From Zasmidium citrigriseum (lineage: Eukaryota > Ascomycota > Dothideomycetes > Mycosphaerellales > Mycosphaerellaceae), in the NCBI GenBank assembly GCA_002786025.1, contig NHNW01000040.1, positions 1 to 64,000 on the forward strand: a DNA stretch of 64,000 nucleotides, written 5' to 3'. Positions 63,194 through 64,000 of this stretch are shown piece by piece. Under the pieces are notes generated by a model. That model saw only the letters and a list, made by a program, of their open reading frames with translations, made no database searches and had not been told where the DNA came from. The position numbers and the translations under genes are program-made. Position 1 is the stretch's first letter, and each line of letters begins with the position of its first letter.

Positions 63194-64000
63194 CTACTTC
63201 CTCCACGCAACTTTCCCCTGCATGTCCTCAATCCCCTTCAACACGCTCCTCGGTTTCCCATCATACCCGACCCTGCGCATCCAATCTTCGAGATTCTTAA
63301 TCCGGTTCGGATGGATTTTATCCAGGAATTCCATATCCCTTGTCGCGCCTTTTCCTTCGCTCCAGTATCGCCACCAGGCGGAGAAGTTCTCGCGCCAGGT
63401 CATCACGCTTTCATCTCGTGGGGCGCTGGGGTCGAAGGCCCAGTTTGCGTAGGCGTTTGGGTAGGGTTCTGCGAGGGGGAGGTAGGTCTCGAGGGGGATG
63501 TACTTGTGGGTGGAGGGGATGGAGGTTACGCGGGTGAAGGTTTGGGAGATTTCGGCGAGGGAGACTTGGTCGGTTGCTACTTCGAGGTCGAGGCCTGGAG
63601 GAGGGTTAGTGATAAAAGGGGGTAAAGAGGGGAAGGAGAGGAAAGTGCTTTACCGGCTGCTTCGGTTGGGTTGTTGAGAAGCCAGAGGGAGTAGTGGCCG
63701 ACGTCATCGAGGGCGATGAGGGGGATCTTGCCGTCAGCTAAAGAGTGGCGTTAGTGTTGAGGGGAATGAGGTTGTGTGAGATGGGGGAGACGTACAAGCC
63801 GGATTCGCCCAAACAAAACTCCCATCCTCCTGCTGCTGTGGTTTGAACATGCCATCAAACAACATATCCATATACGGGCCTGTGGTCAGACAGCTCGAGA
63901 TCATTGTCCCGTCTTTTTGGTCGTGGCCGAGGATCAGATCTCCAATTCTGCCCTTGGCGTCGTTGTGGCCCCAGTGGTATTTCTCATCCCAGCCGGCTTT
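63194..64000 (-). CDS. NmrA-like NAD(P)-binding family protein, 3' part (5' end outside window)
   Basis: Only the C-terminal portion is in the window. The exons are joined by introns 63738-63795 and 63595-63653 (both GT-AG, in phase). Readable sequence includes WDEKYHWGHNDAKGRIGDLIL, TMISSCLTTGPYMDMLFDGMF, IPLIALDDVGHYSLWLLNNP and GLDLEVATDQVSLAEISQTF, then a C-terminus rich in Trp (WRENFSAWWRYWSEG). These resemble the substrate-side half of NmrA-like proteins, whose Rossmann N-terminus would lie beyond 64000. NmrA-like proteins bind NAD(P) and act as redox-sensing regulators or reductases; which applies is unknown. Confidence 0.78.

Overview
This is nuclear DNA of a filamentous ascomycete (Pezizomycotina). 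Most genes are broken by short introns of about 46-60 bases with GT-AG ends and CTAAC-like branch sites. The gene content is typically fungal: a HET-domain protein, a siderophore-iron MFS transporter, a CmcJ/AsaB-like protein, a GT90 protein, 2EXR proteins and a dispersed 5S rRNA gene. A repeat at the left edge shows the CpA-to-TpA decay of repeat-induced point mutation (RIP). A Dothideomycete, perhaps Mycosphaerellales, would fit, but that placement is inference.

Layout. Bases 1-~4,440 are a gene desert: a RIP-destroyed Ty1/copia pol remnant, then a second decayed repeat reading frame on the same strand. From 5.3 to 26.6 kb come a Baeyer-Villiger-type monooxygenase, a 5S rRNA gene, a small secreted protein, an Asp/Glu racemase-like protein, a dynamin-family GTPase, a CmcJ/AsaB-like protein tail-to-tail with a P-loop kinase, a siderophore-iron transporter with an iron-GATA-like site upstream, a small possible SnoaL-like protein, an alpha/beta hydrolase, an LRAT/PPPDE-like protein, a small membrane protein and a sulfotransferase-like protein. 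From 27 to 46.8 kb come mitochondrial dihydroorotate dehydrogenase, small membrane or coiled-coil proteins, a 2EXR protein, a neighbouring pair of CxxC...HxxxxH proteins, a GT90 glycosyltransferase, the NAT10/Kre33 RNA cytidine acetyltransferase and a small cysteine-rich secreted protein. From 47.4 to 57.5 kb lies a family expansion. Two related plus-strand 2EXR-like genes flank an alpha/beta hydrolase, and then five minus-strand 2EXR paralogs stand head to tail. A HET-domain gene, a RING-H2 protein and the 3' part of an NmrA-like gene finish the window.

The genes do not form one pathway. The most unusual part is the 2EXR array. Its members share protein layout, a start codon inside CAGATG, in four of five a predicted 5'-UTR intron ending exactly at the ATG, and an upstream CATGTGAAAG box. 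An orphan copy of this promoter and leader, without a coding body, sits between the first two array genes. Three small genes look broken by one base near C-runs, which may be assembly error or real decay.
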